Assembly: GCA_002633005.1 (NCBI GenBank)
Contig: NMRA01000222.1
Location: 463,635 to 527,634, forward strand
Source: Phoronis australis
Lineage: Eukaryota > Phoronida > Phoronidae
Reading direction: 5' to 3'
Length of the DNA: 64,000 nucleotides
Shown: positions 24,621-35,385 of the stretch, piece after piece
Position numbering within the stretch: the stretch's first letter is position 1
Layout of the letters: each line of letters begins with the position of its first letter
Notes under the pieces: generated by a model
Told to the model about the DNA's origin: nothing
The model's database searches: none
What the model saw: only the letters and a program-made list of their open reading frames with translations
Position numbers and translations under genes: made by a program

Positions 24621-26268
24621 CAGATGATTTGTTTCCTGATAGATTTGACGTTTTTCAATTGTTGTCAACGTGATTCAGCTTAATAAAGTGATACCTAATT
24701 ATTTATTGTCGCTTTTAATAATAGACTATGAGTTGAGAGCACCATCGTTCGCCAGTTTTTCTCGTAACGAGACAGAACACATGTTTATTTCCGGACTAAC
24801 AGTAGAGGTCTTCGTTCTTAAACAACTTGAGGCTGCTGTTACGCGATCATCTGATATTCAAGTTTTTACGCCCCGTCGGTGCTCCTTAATTATGCTCTTG
24901 AATATTTGGAAATTGTCTAAACCCCTGTATACACACCACACTTTTTCGTATACGACTTTTCGTATGCTAAAAAAGGTGTGTGTAAGCAGATGTTCCAACA
25001 AAAATTTTTGCTGGTGGCGTGACTCATACCCAGATGTGCACAATATGGTTTCACGAAACTTATGTGCCAAGTTGATGTGACGAAATCGAGAAGGGTTTTT
25101 AATTAGCTTAAGAAAAACTCCAGAGACATGTTAAGTGCCAGAAACTTACCAGGGTGCATGGAAATTTCACTATTTGGCCGCAAAAACAAAAAAAATATCT
25201 TACACGGGAGGGGAAACCCCCTCCCGACCTCCCCACGCTCGGCGCCACGCGCCTAAGATTCGACCTTGGCGGGAATCCTAAACCCCACCCTTGGTGAAAA
25301 CGTAGATCCGCCACTGTTTAGACCCATGCGGTTGTTTCCGAAATAATGCGTTATTTCAAAGATTTTTTCTTCAAAATTTTCTTATTTAATTTTTTAAATT
25401 GTGCTGATATCTACCGTTTCAGATTTCACGCCCATCTTTTCATTCCCCAACGGGCACAGTCTTAGCCTAGTAACGCTCTGTTGCTTGTTCAGATCAAATG
25501 ATAAAACGCACAACACTAATGATTTTTTTTTTGAGAAAACCCATCTACTTTAGGAGCTGCCTACTAACGGCATCAAACAAAAACACCATTCACACATCCC
25601 AAGACCCCAGAATTCAGGCAACATCAAACACTATACTGACCCGGAAGTAACTGTCATGCCCGAGGCGTTTTGCAGCACCAGATAACACCGGATTTAAGTT
25701 GACTAAGACATGCAGACATCTGTGCGGAAACTTTGTGACTTTTGTTGTTACTGCAAATTATAACTTCAAAGAAAGATTACGACGCCAAAACTCAGTGCGT
25801 ATTTAACACAGGAAATTTGTTTTTACCATCCAAAAACAGTTAAATACCTGCAGAAATTTTTGACATCTGCCATTCTTCAGTGCATACTAGGTGGCGCTGT
25901 ACACAGGATGTTGTTATAACCAATGTAATTCCGTTATCTAGCGATACTACAAGCTTGAGTATATTAGATCATCAAATGCAGGAAAACTAATTAAAGATAA
26001 AATGTTGACCCAACAGGAAATGTTCGACGTACATGTGTATGAAAGGGAAAGATGGGTTTCACGAAATACCAGTCTAAATACATGTACCAATTTACTCACC
26101 TGTTTCGCGGCAAGGTGAAATAACTTGAAACAAAGTAGGATTTTTTACCGGTGTGAAAAGTATGTGAGTAATAAAAAAACACAATAAAATGTTCAAGTTT
26201 GTTATGTACACAAAACCGGCTACACAAGCATTGTCCAACAAGATTTATTTTTACAGTCAAGGGGCACC

Positions 26269-27190
26269 TCAACTAGAGGAATGGAAATTTCCGGATTTAT
26301 ATTGTACAACCTCCTTTTTCCTGAATGTGTCTGTAACTGCTTGAATTTTGAACTTCTTTTCGTCTTTTATCCAATTTTGCTCCGAACATGTCGCTTTTTC
26401 ACATCTTCGCAGCCGATTCTTGTCGAGACTAAAACACTGTTCTGTCATTGCAGAGAGCTCGATGTTTAATTGCCACACTGAATTGACTACCGTGTTCGCA
26501 TGTCCGTCATTGAAAATCATCGCGAGTTGAAGTCCCAAGTCCATCGTTTCGCTGCCATGGTACTGGTCCTTGGGAACAAGTTTCCACACAATGGAATGAA
26601 AGCTTTTGAGAGGAGTCAGTGTGGCCTAGTGTGATAGGTGTGCACTTTTGTACTCGAAGTCGTGGGTTCGAGCCTCAATGGGTCACACTGCTAAACCATT
26701 GAGTCAGTACTAACTATTAATAAAACAAAAAATGGTTCTAGGTGAACAGTGCCGGCAATAGGCCCACATGCACGGTCTGCGCACGTCTGGTGCAACGTGT
26801 ATCAGACCGCAATCATATTTTTTAATGGAAGCTTTCATTTTGATTCTGTGTAACCACATTCAGACAGACACGGAGCAAATCAGGATTGACAGTTGGTCAA
26901 AGGTTGGCTGAAGCAACTCCACAATAGCGTCTGGGAGAGGTTTGACAATTTCTGGTGCTCAGTTGACCCCGTAGCAGCGTCTACGTTGAATTTACGCCAG
27001 CTACTTTCCCCACCAGGACAGTCGCTGTGGTCGGCACTCTCGGCGTAGTGCTTTAATATGGCACGAGTTGCCTGCAAAGCTTCAAGTTTGCCGGCATTCT
27101 TTCGGATAGCCATTCCATAAAAGCTCTGGAAGCTGTCGGTTAGTGAGCCGCGCAGCACCGAAGATTCCCTTTCCATCGCTGAGTTCTCTA
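26269..27190 (-). pseudogene. Decayed Mutator-like transposase, interrupted by a SINE
   Basis: Minus-strand remnant of the animal Mutator-like transposase family (often seen with the pattern YGxAIRxN, CPxGxxSW, TQNxNES, WxLVPKxxFxG, FNDG). From the 5' end: LSDGKGIFGAARLT, then in another frame SFQSFYGMAIRKNAGKLEAL and HSDCPGGESSW (to 26880), then after a further shift AIVELLQPTFDQLS and TQNQNESFH near 26835. The SINE then intervenes, and SIVWKLVPKDQYHGSETMDL with MIFNDGHA resumes from about 26594 to 26269. At least two frameshifts plus the insertion make it non-functional. Family naming is from memory of the pattern; a profile search would confirm it. Confidence 0.72.
26607..26823 (+). mobile_element. 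tRNA-derived SINE with target-site duplication
   Basis: The head (about 26615-26688) folds like a tRNA: the 7-bp acceptor pairs AGTGTGG and TCACACT close it, the D arm CCTA/TAGG encloses GTGTGA, and the B box GGGTTCGAGCCTC forms the T arm. The polymerase III A box overlaps TGGCCTAGTGTGATAGG. The element is flanked by AATGAAAGCTTT (26595-26606) and AATGGAAGCTTT (26824-26835), a 12-bp duplication with one difference. The 3' body contains an A-rich stretch near 26720. Confidence 0.82.
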
Positions 27191-28900
27191 TCTAGAAGTA
27201 ACTTGTTATTTACCTTTGTTTTCACCCCTTTCGAAACTGAAAGAAATTATACTCAACGTCGCGAGATTACGAGGCGTTATAGCTGAAAGATTCGGCGTAA
27301 TTTCAGGCAACCGAGCCATGGTCCATTGAGAGGCAGCGTCGTCCAATATATGTTCATAGTTCTACCTTATGCTGATTTTATTTTGTGACGTGGTCGTAAA
27401 AAACCCCAGTCGCCACGAATCTGCACGCTCACATCCAAGCACGTAATCAAACTACTTCCGGAAGTTAACAGACGACGTCGAAATTGCGAAAACTGACCCA
27501 GCGTAATGAGTGTTTGGTGACTCTTGCAACGTGTTTTTATTGGCTGCTTTTCCGTTGAAAGCACTGTACCGGGAACCACTAACGCCAGTGTCTCGTTAGA
27601 AAACCAAGTTTGCTCGCGAGATTCCGCGGTTGTTTTCAATGAAAGCACGAAATTTTGGCTAGATTTTGTGACCGCAAGACATGAGAAAATTCCACTATCT
27701 CCGGTCGGCTGTAGCTACTTAATTGTCAGAAGTATACTGACACTAGTTTTATTTTGCTTTTCTATTTGTTTACTAGCAGAGAGCACCTGATTGACATGAG
27801 GCCAGGCCAGTGATGATTTGTTTACAGTAGAATGCCACAGAACAGTCAAGTAAATTCCACCCTACATGTATATATGATTAATATAGAACCGTAATCTGCA
27901 ACATTCTAGAGCCTAGTACATGATTTCAGAGTGATTGGGTAGATGCTTGGAAGTTATAGAATGTGCTTGAATTGGCAAAAAGTTCCGGAACGTTGTAAGA
28001 GATTATACATGTAGATACTCCGGGACGGCCGGGTTAGTCACAGTCAGTTACAATTGAGTAGCAGTTACAAAATCAGCAATTGCAGCGTTAATAGTCAGCT
28101 ATAGATACAGGCTCAACGAATGTAACAGCTGCTGGGCTGTAGCATAGAACAAACATTACGTCGGACGTTTTGTTTGAATAGATTTGTGCACGTACGGAAT
28201 AAAGTGATTTACTAGAATCAGTCTTCAGTCTATCGTCGCATCAAAAGCTATTAGCACCGGTCAGTGACAACTTGCGCCCACCCATCCACGGCGTAAAACG
28301 TGACCCTACTTTTCTTCACAATGAGAGCCCCCTATAGCATCTTTGCACTTCTGCGAAGCCGACTGAGAAATCTGCTGTGATTTTATGTAGCCCTAAACAA
28401 CCCAGGATTTCAAAAATAAATTAATTTGATGGCAAATTTTTGTAATCTGTAGGAAATTAGCTTTCGAAATCTGACTGTGATTGCCAATTGCAAGGAGGTG
28501 CTTTGAACTAAAAACTGCCAATTGTATGCCTTTTTGATATTTGCTACATTTTTGTAGCCTCGCTTCCTTATTCGGTCGAAGTAAAAGGGACAAAATATGA
28601 GACAACATGAAGTTCCTAGTGACCATTCGATAATTGCCTTCTACAACAAGAGCTTAGATCTTTCGTGCGTACAGCGACATCGGTTTTCCCTGTTGATGTA
28701 AAGAAGCTTAGCCAACTACTGGAAACTTTACCAAATAGCAATGAGCGAGTTGACATTGTGCTAATTAACCATTCAGCTTTGCTGTTGTTTATTTTTTACA
28801 GTAGTTGCATTTTGCCGTTGTTTGACTGTCAATGTTGAATGCATAATCGAAACGCTTTCGTATTTCGAAACATTATCATGCGCCTACCCAGCCTAAAAAA
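27191..28900. other. Intergenic stretch, no recognised gene
   Basis: No exon, RNA or element recognised. Open frames at 27367-27648, 27524-27790 and 28393-28626 carry no identifiable motif. Confidence 0.4.
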
Positions 28901-28902
28901 TG

Positions 28903-29260
28903 TGGGGCTCGAATTTTTGATAATGTGGACCTTTTGCTAAGATTCACGGGGTACGTTCAGAGCTATGAATTGTGCATTCGCCCAATTTTGGTAGTTCCCG
29001 CCTATTAGTGGACTTTTGTCTCGTTTTCTACCTTTTTCTTCGGGAGCTTCTGTTTCTCTGAGGCGGACCTTTTTGGCCACTTCGCCAAATGAGGGGGTTC
29101 GTTCGAGCTCCTCGCCCCCCTTGGTGCGCGCATGCATCCGATCCTGAAATGTTGGCGAATGATCCAGCAACTCCTGTTACAAACAATGCCCAGCACGTGC
29201 GTGCGCCATTTTAGGTGCATTCGCAATATTAGGGTTGGCCAATCCCAATAAACTCGTTTT
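28903..29260 (+). repeat. Interspersed repeat shared with 51130-51390 and, inverted, 35325-35385
   Basis: GGGGCTCGAATTTTTGATAA, TAGTGGACTTTTGTCTCGTT and TCTGAGGCGGACC recur in the same order at 51145-51310. The right part (GCGCCATTTTAGGTGCATTC, GGTTGGCCAATCCCAATAAA) recurs inverted at 35330-35380. A dispersed non-coding element whose ends are not defined here. Confidence 0.65.
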
Positions 29261-32200
29261 ACTGAGTCACGAAAGGTTTCAGTGTTCTTGTTGGTAATGG
29301 GAATAGAATTCCACCAGGTTAAGGAATACCAGGGACAGATTTTATAAGAGTAAAACTACTAAGGCCTAGTTTGATTTTCATTTTCTAGTCAGCTAAACAC
29401 AGTGGAATGCAACTATAAGACTTTATAGCAATTTGTTACTCCACATTTTGACAATTTAACAAATACTAATCTCATGCACTTTAGCAAGGCCACTTGAGGT
29501 GTAGAGTAACTTAAAACTCAGCGAACAAAGCAACATTAATGGTATCAAAGACGGTGCAGGACTACCAAAACAACTTTTAATTTATACCACTTCAGTACCA
29601 CTCAGTTTGTTCCCAACTCAGATCGGAGAAGGTATCTCTCGGCGCGTACCCTGCACGCCAAGTTACTGATCCTGGTCTCAAACACTCCAGGGGCGAGTCC
29701 AATCCTTCCGATAACCCTAAATATACATTAGCTTAGGGCCCCCTTCATCGTCGTTTTAAGTTAACACGGGGATTAGAAATTGGCTACAGTTTATTGGGAA
29801 TGTATTCAAAACAGTTTTATCTTTAAAAAGTTAGAATTCACACGGTGTTTAAATGTCAAAAAATAAAAACATTGTATTCAACGAAATAAACTGCATGTAC
29901 TTAGTACAGCTGATCGCAAATAGATATTTAATCTAATCCACTTTAATTGCCATGGAACTGATACGCTGAGTGAAAATTTGTCCGGATCGACACCTGTCTC
30001 CAAAAGTTTAGTAGTAAAAATCGCTGTAAACAAGAACGTGTCGCTACGCCACGTTTATCGTGCAGACGTTTCGCTACTATACCAAAGTCCATTTCCAGAT
30101 GGCATAATGGTGCAACATGATCACCACTGCTATAAGCTATGTTCTGGTCCCAGACTCGATTGGTCAGACTCAGGCAAGCAACTTAACCAACCACATGACC
30201 GCATGATTCCAGTACAAGTGTGTACGTATACTGGAAGCGTGCCACGCAGTTGTTCAATTTTCGAATACAAAGGTTAGACATTGGGTCCTGATGTCAAAAA
30301 CATTCTTCATTGTGGTATTAATTTGCTCTGTCTCTGCCATCGCGTTCTTGGCGGCCATACATTTACTTAATAGGTCGATCTGGTGTAAAACAACTTCGGA
30401 AGAATACGTCGTTTCTTTACAACTGCCAAGAAACCATTTCAAATTAGACCAGGCAACAATGTGAGGCAGATTTAACAAGGGTAAGTGGTTTAAATCAAGG
30501 ATTGTTTTTGACATATGGACCAAGTTTATTGCCTCTTTAAGTGAAATGAATAACGATCTCTGGGTGTACAACGTTGGAGTTTTATTAAAGTAATGTTCAA
30601 GGGCCATTATTTCCTTTCGCACCATCCGAAATTATAAGTAAAAAACAGTAGGCAATTCAACGACAGAAAACGTACTTAAAACCTTTCTAAATCACAATAC
30701 GTCATATTCACACGAGCAGACAACAGGTAAGTAAAATGAGTCTCGACATGGTGTCACCAGCTTCAGTTTGACAGGGTTGGCCATCCTTCCAAGTTTGCAA
30801 CGTGTACATTACAAACAACCCTTTATGGTTACGTGTGCCCCTAATTAAAATGTTGTCTTCTTAAAATATCTAAGTAACTAGCGACTGCCAGTTCATAACA
30901 TATAATATCAGAATTATTATATGCTTGTACGTGTGTGTATACGTTCTTTCATATATCACTGTTTTGTATAGTAGCCCCCCCCCCAGCCCAGCGCTGCCAA
31001 TGCCTACATGTACATGTATGTCACAAAGTGGGCGGGTCGGCCCCTCCTGAAGCTTTGGCGGCCGCTTCCGATAAAATTTCAGAATGTTGGCGCGTTAACG
31101 TGAACTCTGGTGCATTCCAATGACAGGAAACTGCTTCAGCTTTTTCTTTCAAAGAAATTGCAACATTCTTCAAAATTACGACCACCGTACCACATGGTTG
31201 AGTGGTCCGCAATATTTATAGACGTGACGCCATACTTCACACCGGAATAGTTACATTATTAGAATGTACATCTGGCCAACACCGACATCCTGTGCATGCC
31301 AACTTCTACAAATATACGGCGATTGTTAAGAATGATACTACGCACACCACATAGTGCCAGAGATGGGTCGTTGTTCAACAGGTTGTGCAGTTACAGTGCA
31401 GCACTAGTGTTGACAACAAAACGTTTCTAACGTCTTTGTGTGTCCTCTTGAAGGGTTAAATAAAAACCGGAGAGCGTTCCATTGACTACCAAGATTCTAG
31501 CGAGAAAAAATACTAATCCAAGACCCCGCAAAATTACGCGAGAGAAAGCCAGTATTTCGCGAGTATGTCCGGATACTAGCCTATTCTAACAAAGTGGTGG
31601 CAGCTGAAGTGATTGGTCGAGGTTGTGGTGTTCAGTTATGAATGAAATTTAGAAATGACAGGGTTGCATTCACTAACTCCGTCCATAAACGACGGCTTTG
31701 CGCGACAATGTCTCGCGGCGGACTGCAGGAGAACTGGCGAAAAGTAAGATCACGCGAGATCACGCGAACAAATGAGCCTCCGGTGTGCCCTGGACCATGC
31801 AAGCTTAACCTAGAAAAATTAAGGTCACTGAGGTAACCGCAAAAGTTGGAATGCTGAGTTTTGAAGTAGACCCACCCACCAAGAGTGGATGAGAAAAGGG
31901 GATCCATTAAGTAGGGAGATTCCATGAAAGTCTGTCGTAGGAGATTGCCAAAGACACGACAGCTTTTTCTAAGGTGTTATAATTCCATAAATCAAACGCT
32001 TTCCCAGAGATGACCTAACCATAGGCTTTACCCATTAAATAATACAAGAAGAGATGCCTTGTTGTCATAGACGCTTACGCCCATTTGAACGAAAGTTTTT
32101 AAAACAGTTTACATGTATATTGGAAGCTTCGCAGGATCCAGGGGGTTGCGGCGGGTGTGAACGCACCCCCTTCCCCAGCCGAATTTAAATCATAATACCT

Positions 32201-32309
32201 GTACTTTTACCACCGTAATGCTCTGAATTTCAGAATACTTTTCGCTGGAAATGAATGATTTTTCAGTTGTCCACAGACAAATCGTGAAGTATTCGTAACA
32301 AATGTATAT
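29261..32309. other. Intergenic stretch with unidentified open frames
   Basis: No recognisable gene. The longest frame is 30254-30625 (minus, 123 codons, leucine-rich, HYFNKTPTLYTQRSLFI near its start), whose composition looks protein-like but which I cannot place. At 31709-31744 (plus) MSRGGLQENWRK is followed by a GTAAGA donor and could be a first exon. Neither is supported enough to be called a gene. Confidence 0.3.
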
Positions 32310-32545
32310 CGTAAAATTGTTACGAGTCATTTAGGAATTCTTACGAGCAGTTTTCGAATGGTTACGTGTTGGTACGAGCAGTTTGCGACCCTTTGAGTTA
32401 TTTACGGCTAAATCAATCCGTGGACGATCGCTAGACGATTTTTGACACGTCAACAAATTGCCTCTCCTTTCACGGATATTTACGAGTGTCTGCGAATTGT
32501 GACAAGTTGTTTACGGATGGGTGCGATTGTTTGCTATTTGGCGAT
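32310..32545 (+). repeat. Degenerate short-period repeat
   Basis: Recurring phrases of the type TTACGAGCAGTTTnCGA (TTACGAGTCATTTAGGA, TTACGAGCAGTTTTCGA, GTACGAGCAGTTTGCGA, TTACGAGTGTCTGCGA, TTACGGATGGGTGCGA) at irregular intervals of roughly 25-35 bp. An old, decayed tandem repeat. Confidence 0.5.
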
Positions 32546-32783
32546 CCCTTAAGGACTCGCAAGAAAAGCCGGCAGCATTAAAATGAAAGCAAAGAAGCCA
32601 CAGCCCAAGAAAATACCTTGTACACTATCACTAGCTACATCCACAAAAATTGGATATATTTTTTATTAATTTTCAGTTTTGACCAAGGCATAATAAAAAC
32701 ACGTCCTAACGTCGCGTGAAGTATGTATTTCATGAGAGGAGGGTAACACAGACGATTGCGTAAACTCCTGCATTACGGGCGTG

Positions 32784-32902
32784 CGTTCAGTAGACGCTAG
32801 GACCTAGCTAAAACCTAGTCAAAGTCACGTGCTCTCATTTAAAATACACGGCCATATCTCGCGAAGTCTTGCTTTTTAGCGAGGTCCTAGCGTTACTGAA
32901 CG
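32784..32902. mobile_element. Short TIR element (MITE), copy B
   Basis: Same family as 7618-7754. Left end CGTTCAGTAGACGCTAGGAC and right end GTCCTAGCGTTACTGAACG are inverted repeats with one inserted base. The interior shares AAAATACACGGCCATATCTC and CTTGCTTTTTAGCGAGG with copy A. Length 119 bp. Confidence 0.78.
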
Positions 32903-33478
32903 GGAGGCGGGCTTCAGCTTCGCATCCCCGAAAGTCACCAGCTGGGATATGTTTAGTTGTAAAACGAAATTTTCGGTTTCCGTAAGTAAACTACTTTGTA
33001 GGGAATTTTGTTGTCAAACTGAGTACACCTTCGTACGGATATTGCCGACAATCTTCAGTGCAGCTCGTTCCCCCAATACCTCTGCTATGGGGGTACCCCG
33101 GATGATAGAATTCATTGTTTACGTTCCACAAACGGTTTTCTCGCAGCGAGTGCTTCACGAGTGTCTTGCGCCGGCGGAACGCACCCAAGAATATGGTTTC
33201 CGACTTAAGAAACACGAAATTAGGGGCTCCTTATTAAGTTTGCTTATGAAATAAGTATGGTGTAAATTGATGCGTGTATTTTGACAGATAAGCATTTGAG
33301 GTACGGAAAAAGACAACATAAGAAATAGTATAACAAATTTAATCACCTTTTACAATACTTTAACAATAACAACAACAACCTTTGATGAACAGTAGACAGT
33401 TCCAAATCAACCAAACATAACAATTACAAGATGCACACATTAAACAACCAGTCCTCTGCTAGTTTACGCAGCACCACC

Positions 33479-34111
33479 TCACGGTAGGTCTTTGTCATCT
33501 GATAACTTTCCCATGAGTTTTTCCTCAAATAACGACCGACTTTTTTCAACTGTTCCTAAGTCGTCACTCTTCAGTACTATATCGATACACACACCATTTG
33601 CCTTCATTTTGGCTTGGTAGTCTTCCATCAGCGAACAAGCATCTGATGCTCGAATCGCGGCTGAGGCCATTGTCACATTGTGGACGTTACATAAACTCAC
33701 AGCCATTTTTAAGTTAATTTCGTTCGCTTGCAGCGCGGAGCTCTGTAGGGGGAAATTGTGGAAGCGGAACTCGTTATTTTTCCGAGTGAGACCGGCAATG
33801 TACACTCCGCCCGGCTCGATGCGTGTGTCGTCGCATGACAGCGGCGACTGGGGGTCTTTGATGGTTATAACATCCGGGATGGTTTCGTTAGAGTCGTCAT
33901 TTCTTAACACGCAGTCCACGCGAAACAATCCTTCTGTCCGAAAGTTGTCCATATCGATCTTAGTGGTGTTCAGATATTCTCCGTACACCATAATATCGAA
34001 CCTAGCCATTCGTTGGAATTCGTTCAATGGCGTAAAGTGATCAAACATGACCGAACAAGCGTCAGCCGCCGCTAATAACACAGTCATGAACAGGTATGGA
34101 AAGTGCGCCAT
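33479..34111 (-). CDS. Small secreted cysteine-containing protein, possibly NTR-like
   Basis: A 210-residue open frame in one exon. The start MAHFPYLFMTVLLAAADACS reads as a cleavable signal peptide, and an acceptor (TTTATCTTTCAG) lies 20 nt upstream of the ATG at 34131, so at least one non-coding 5' exon is expected. After cleavage the chain has six cysteines (near residues 19, 75, 101, 149, 165 and 184). Its order ARFDIMVYGEYLNTTK, FRVDCVLRN, VITIKDP, LSCDDTRIEPGGVYIAGL recalls the beta-barrel layout of netrin/TIMP-like (NTR) domains in invertebrate secreted proteins. N-glycosylation sequons NTT, NET and NVT fit secretion. The coding call is good; the NTR assignment is inference. A possible ATTAAA poly(A) signal reads on the minus strand near 33338-33343. 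Confidence 0.68.
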   Translation of the reverse strand: MAHFPYLFMTVLLAAADACSVMFDHFTPLNEFQRMARFDIMVYGEYLNTTKIDMDNFRTEGLFRVDCVLRNDDSNETIPDVITIKDPQSPLSCDDTRIEPGGVYIAGLTRKNNEFRFHNFPLQSSALQANEINLKMAVSLCNVHNVTMASAAIRASDACSLMEDYQAKMKANGVCIDIVLKSDDLGTVEKSRSLFEEKLMGKLSDDKDLP

Positions 34112-35324
34112 TACGAAGCCAGTTGGGTGAACTGAAAGATAAACAACACCATTGTTATATAACATGAAGACGGGGGCGAAACACTAAGTAAAGCGAAACG
34201 TGTATGTCAAGTCGGTTATAAAGTATTCAGAAAAAATTGACAAATTGTGCAGCCGGACTGAAACTCACGGCCGTTAACACACCTAAGACTAATACATGGT
34301 TTCGAATTCATTCTGTATAAAAATGTCACCCATTTGCTACAGCGAAGAGCAGGTAACCCGTTCATTATACTGTACCTGAATGACACTATCCAAATTATTC
34401 TTCTAAGTTTCCAATAGCTGGTGCGCTAACTTTCACCGAGTTAATACTAAACGCAAATGTAGCAAATCTTCATATTTATAACACACTGACCGCTCCTTGG
34501 TACAATCAACTATTAGTAAACGTCACGATGTTAATTCACTTAAAACACGGAGGCGGTACACTGAGCTTTTTTCACCAGACTAATGCCTGCCATGTGTCGG
34601 TAATCTAAATTCACGTGAGCCGATTGCTAACAGCAACACATGTAAGCACGAAATACAAACAAGCAGGAGGTCGAGCAAAAGTTGAGAAATGTGCAGTTGA
34701 TTAAAAATCTATTTTATCACGATTTCTGGAACTTTTGACATGAATCACCAATTGGAATTTGTACAATACAAGTGCGAGTAAACAAGGTGGTATGTTTTCG
34801 ACTGCATTTCATAATTCTGTTAGTCGTGGGTATAGGCTCAGAGAACAGGCGACCCCTGAAAAATAATTAGTTTTAGCGAAAAGCGAACATAAAGGCGTAA
34901 ACGGCTTGTTAGTTCCAAGCTGGGCACCTACCCAGTTAAATTTCCGACACCACAAACAAAACAAGAAAAATGCAACTTGCACGTGTACCATCAACGAACT
35001 TGAAATGTCTATAATTTCACGCCATCGACATTAAAATGCCTCAACACTGGCTCAACCTTTAGTTATCCATCGACGTCAACGAAAACCAAAAAGCGTCCGC
35101 GTGACTTTTAAGCGACTTGTTTTTTATTTTTTTATTTTTACCAGAGCGAGTCATTGGTATCGTGATTGTGCACTCGCCAGCAAAGAATTCCTTAAAACTG
35201 TCTAACCAGAATAGAAAATATAATCGAATTGGTTCTCTAACTATCGGTCTCATAATTCTTAGTGACAGAATTGTACTTCCGTTGCCAACAAGAACATCGA
35301 GACCGTTCACCGGCTAAGAAAACA

Positions 35325-35385
35325 CTTCATAATTTATTGGGATTGTCCAACCCTACAGTTGCGAATTCGAAAAATGGCGCGCGTA
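35325..35385 (-). repeat. Inverted fragment of the 28903-29260 repeat
   Basis: TTATTGGGATTGTCCAACCC and GCGAATTCGAAAAATGGCGC are the reverse complement of 29195-29255 with a few differences. Confidence 0.5.

Larger units (their letters stand above)
22955..25316. mobile_element. Possible 2.36-kb DNA transposon with CAGTGGCGGATCTACG ends
   Basis: The 16-bp sequence CAGTGGCGGATCTACG at 22955-22970 has its exact reverse complement at 25301-25316. Both sides are flanked by TTTAG (22950-22954 and 25317-25321), which would be a 5-bp target duplication. The ends fit the hAT type (CAG at the terminus). G-rich tracts follow the left end. No transposase was recognised inside; frames such as 24670-25080 (136 codons, plus) are unidentified. 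The two ends could instead belong to separate short elements. Confidence 0.5.

Noticed and set aside
26615-26688. Functional tRNA gene
   Set aside because: Although it folds as a cloverleaf, the 12-bp target duplication encloses a 217-bp unit that extends past the tRNA part. It also sits inside a transposase relic, so a SINE is the better reading.
31709-31744. Possible first exon MSRGGLQENWRK with a GTAAGA donor
   Set aside because: Only twelve codons, with no downstream exon found in phase; kept as a note only.
33678-34040. Plus-strand 120-codon open frame
   Set aside because: Antisense to the secreted-protein exon, which has a signal peptide, conserved-looking cysteines and an upstream acceptor.
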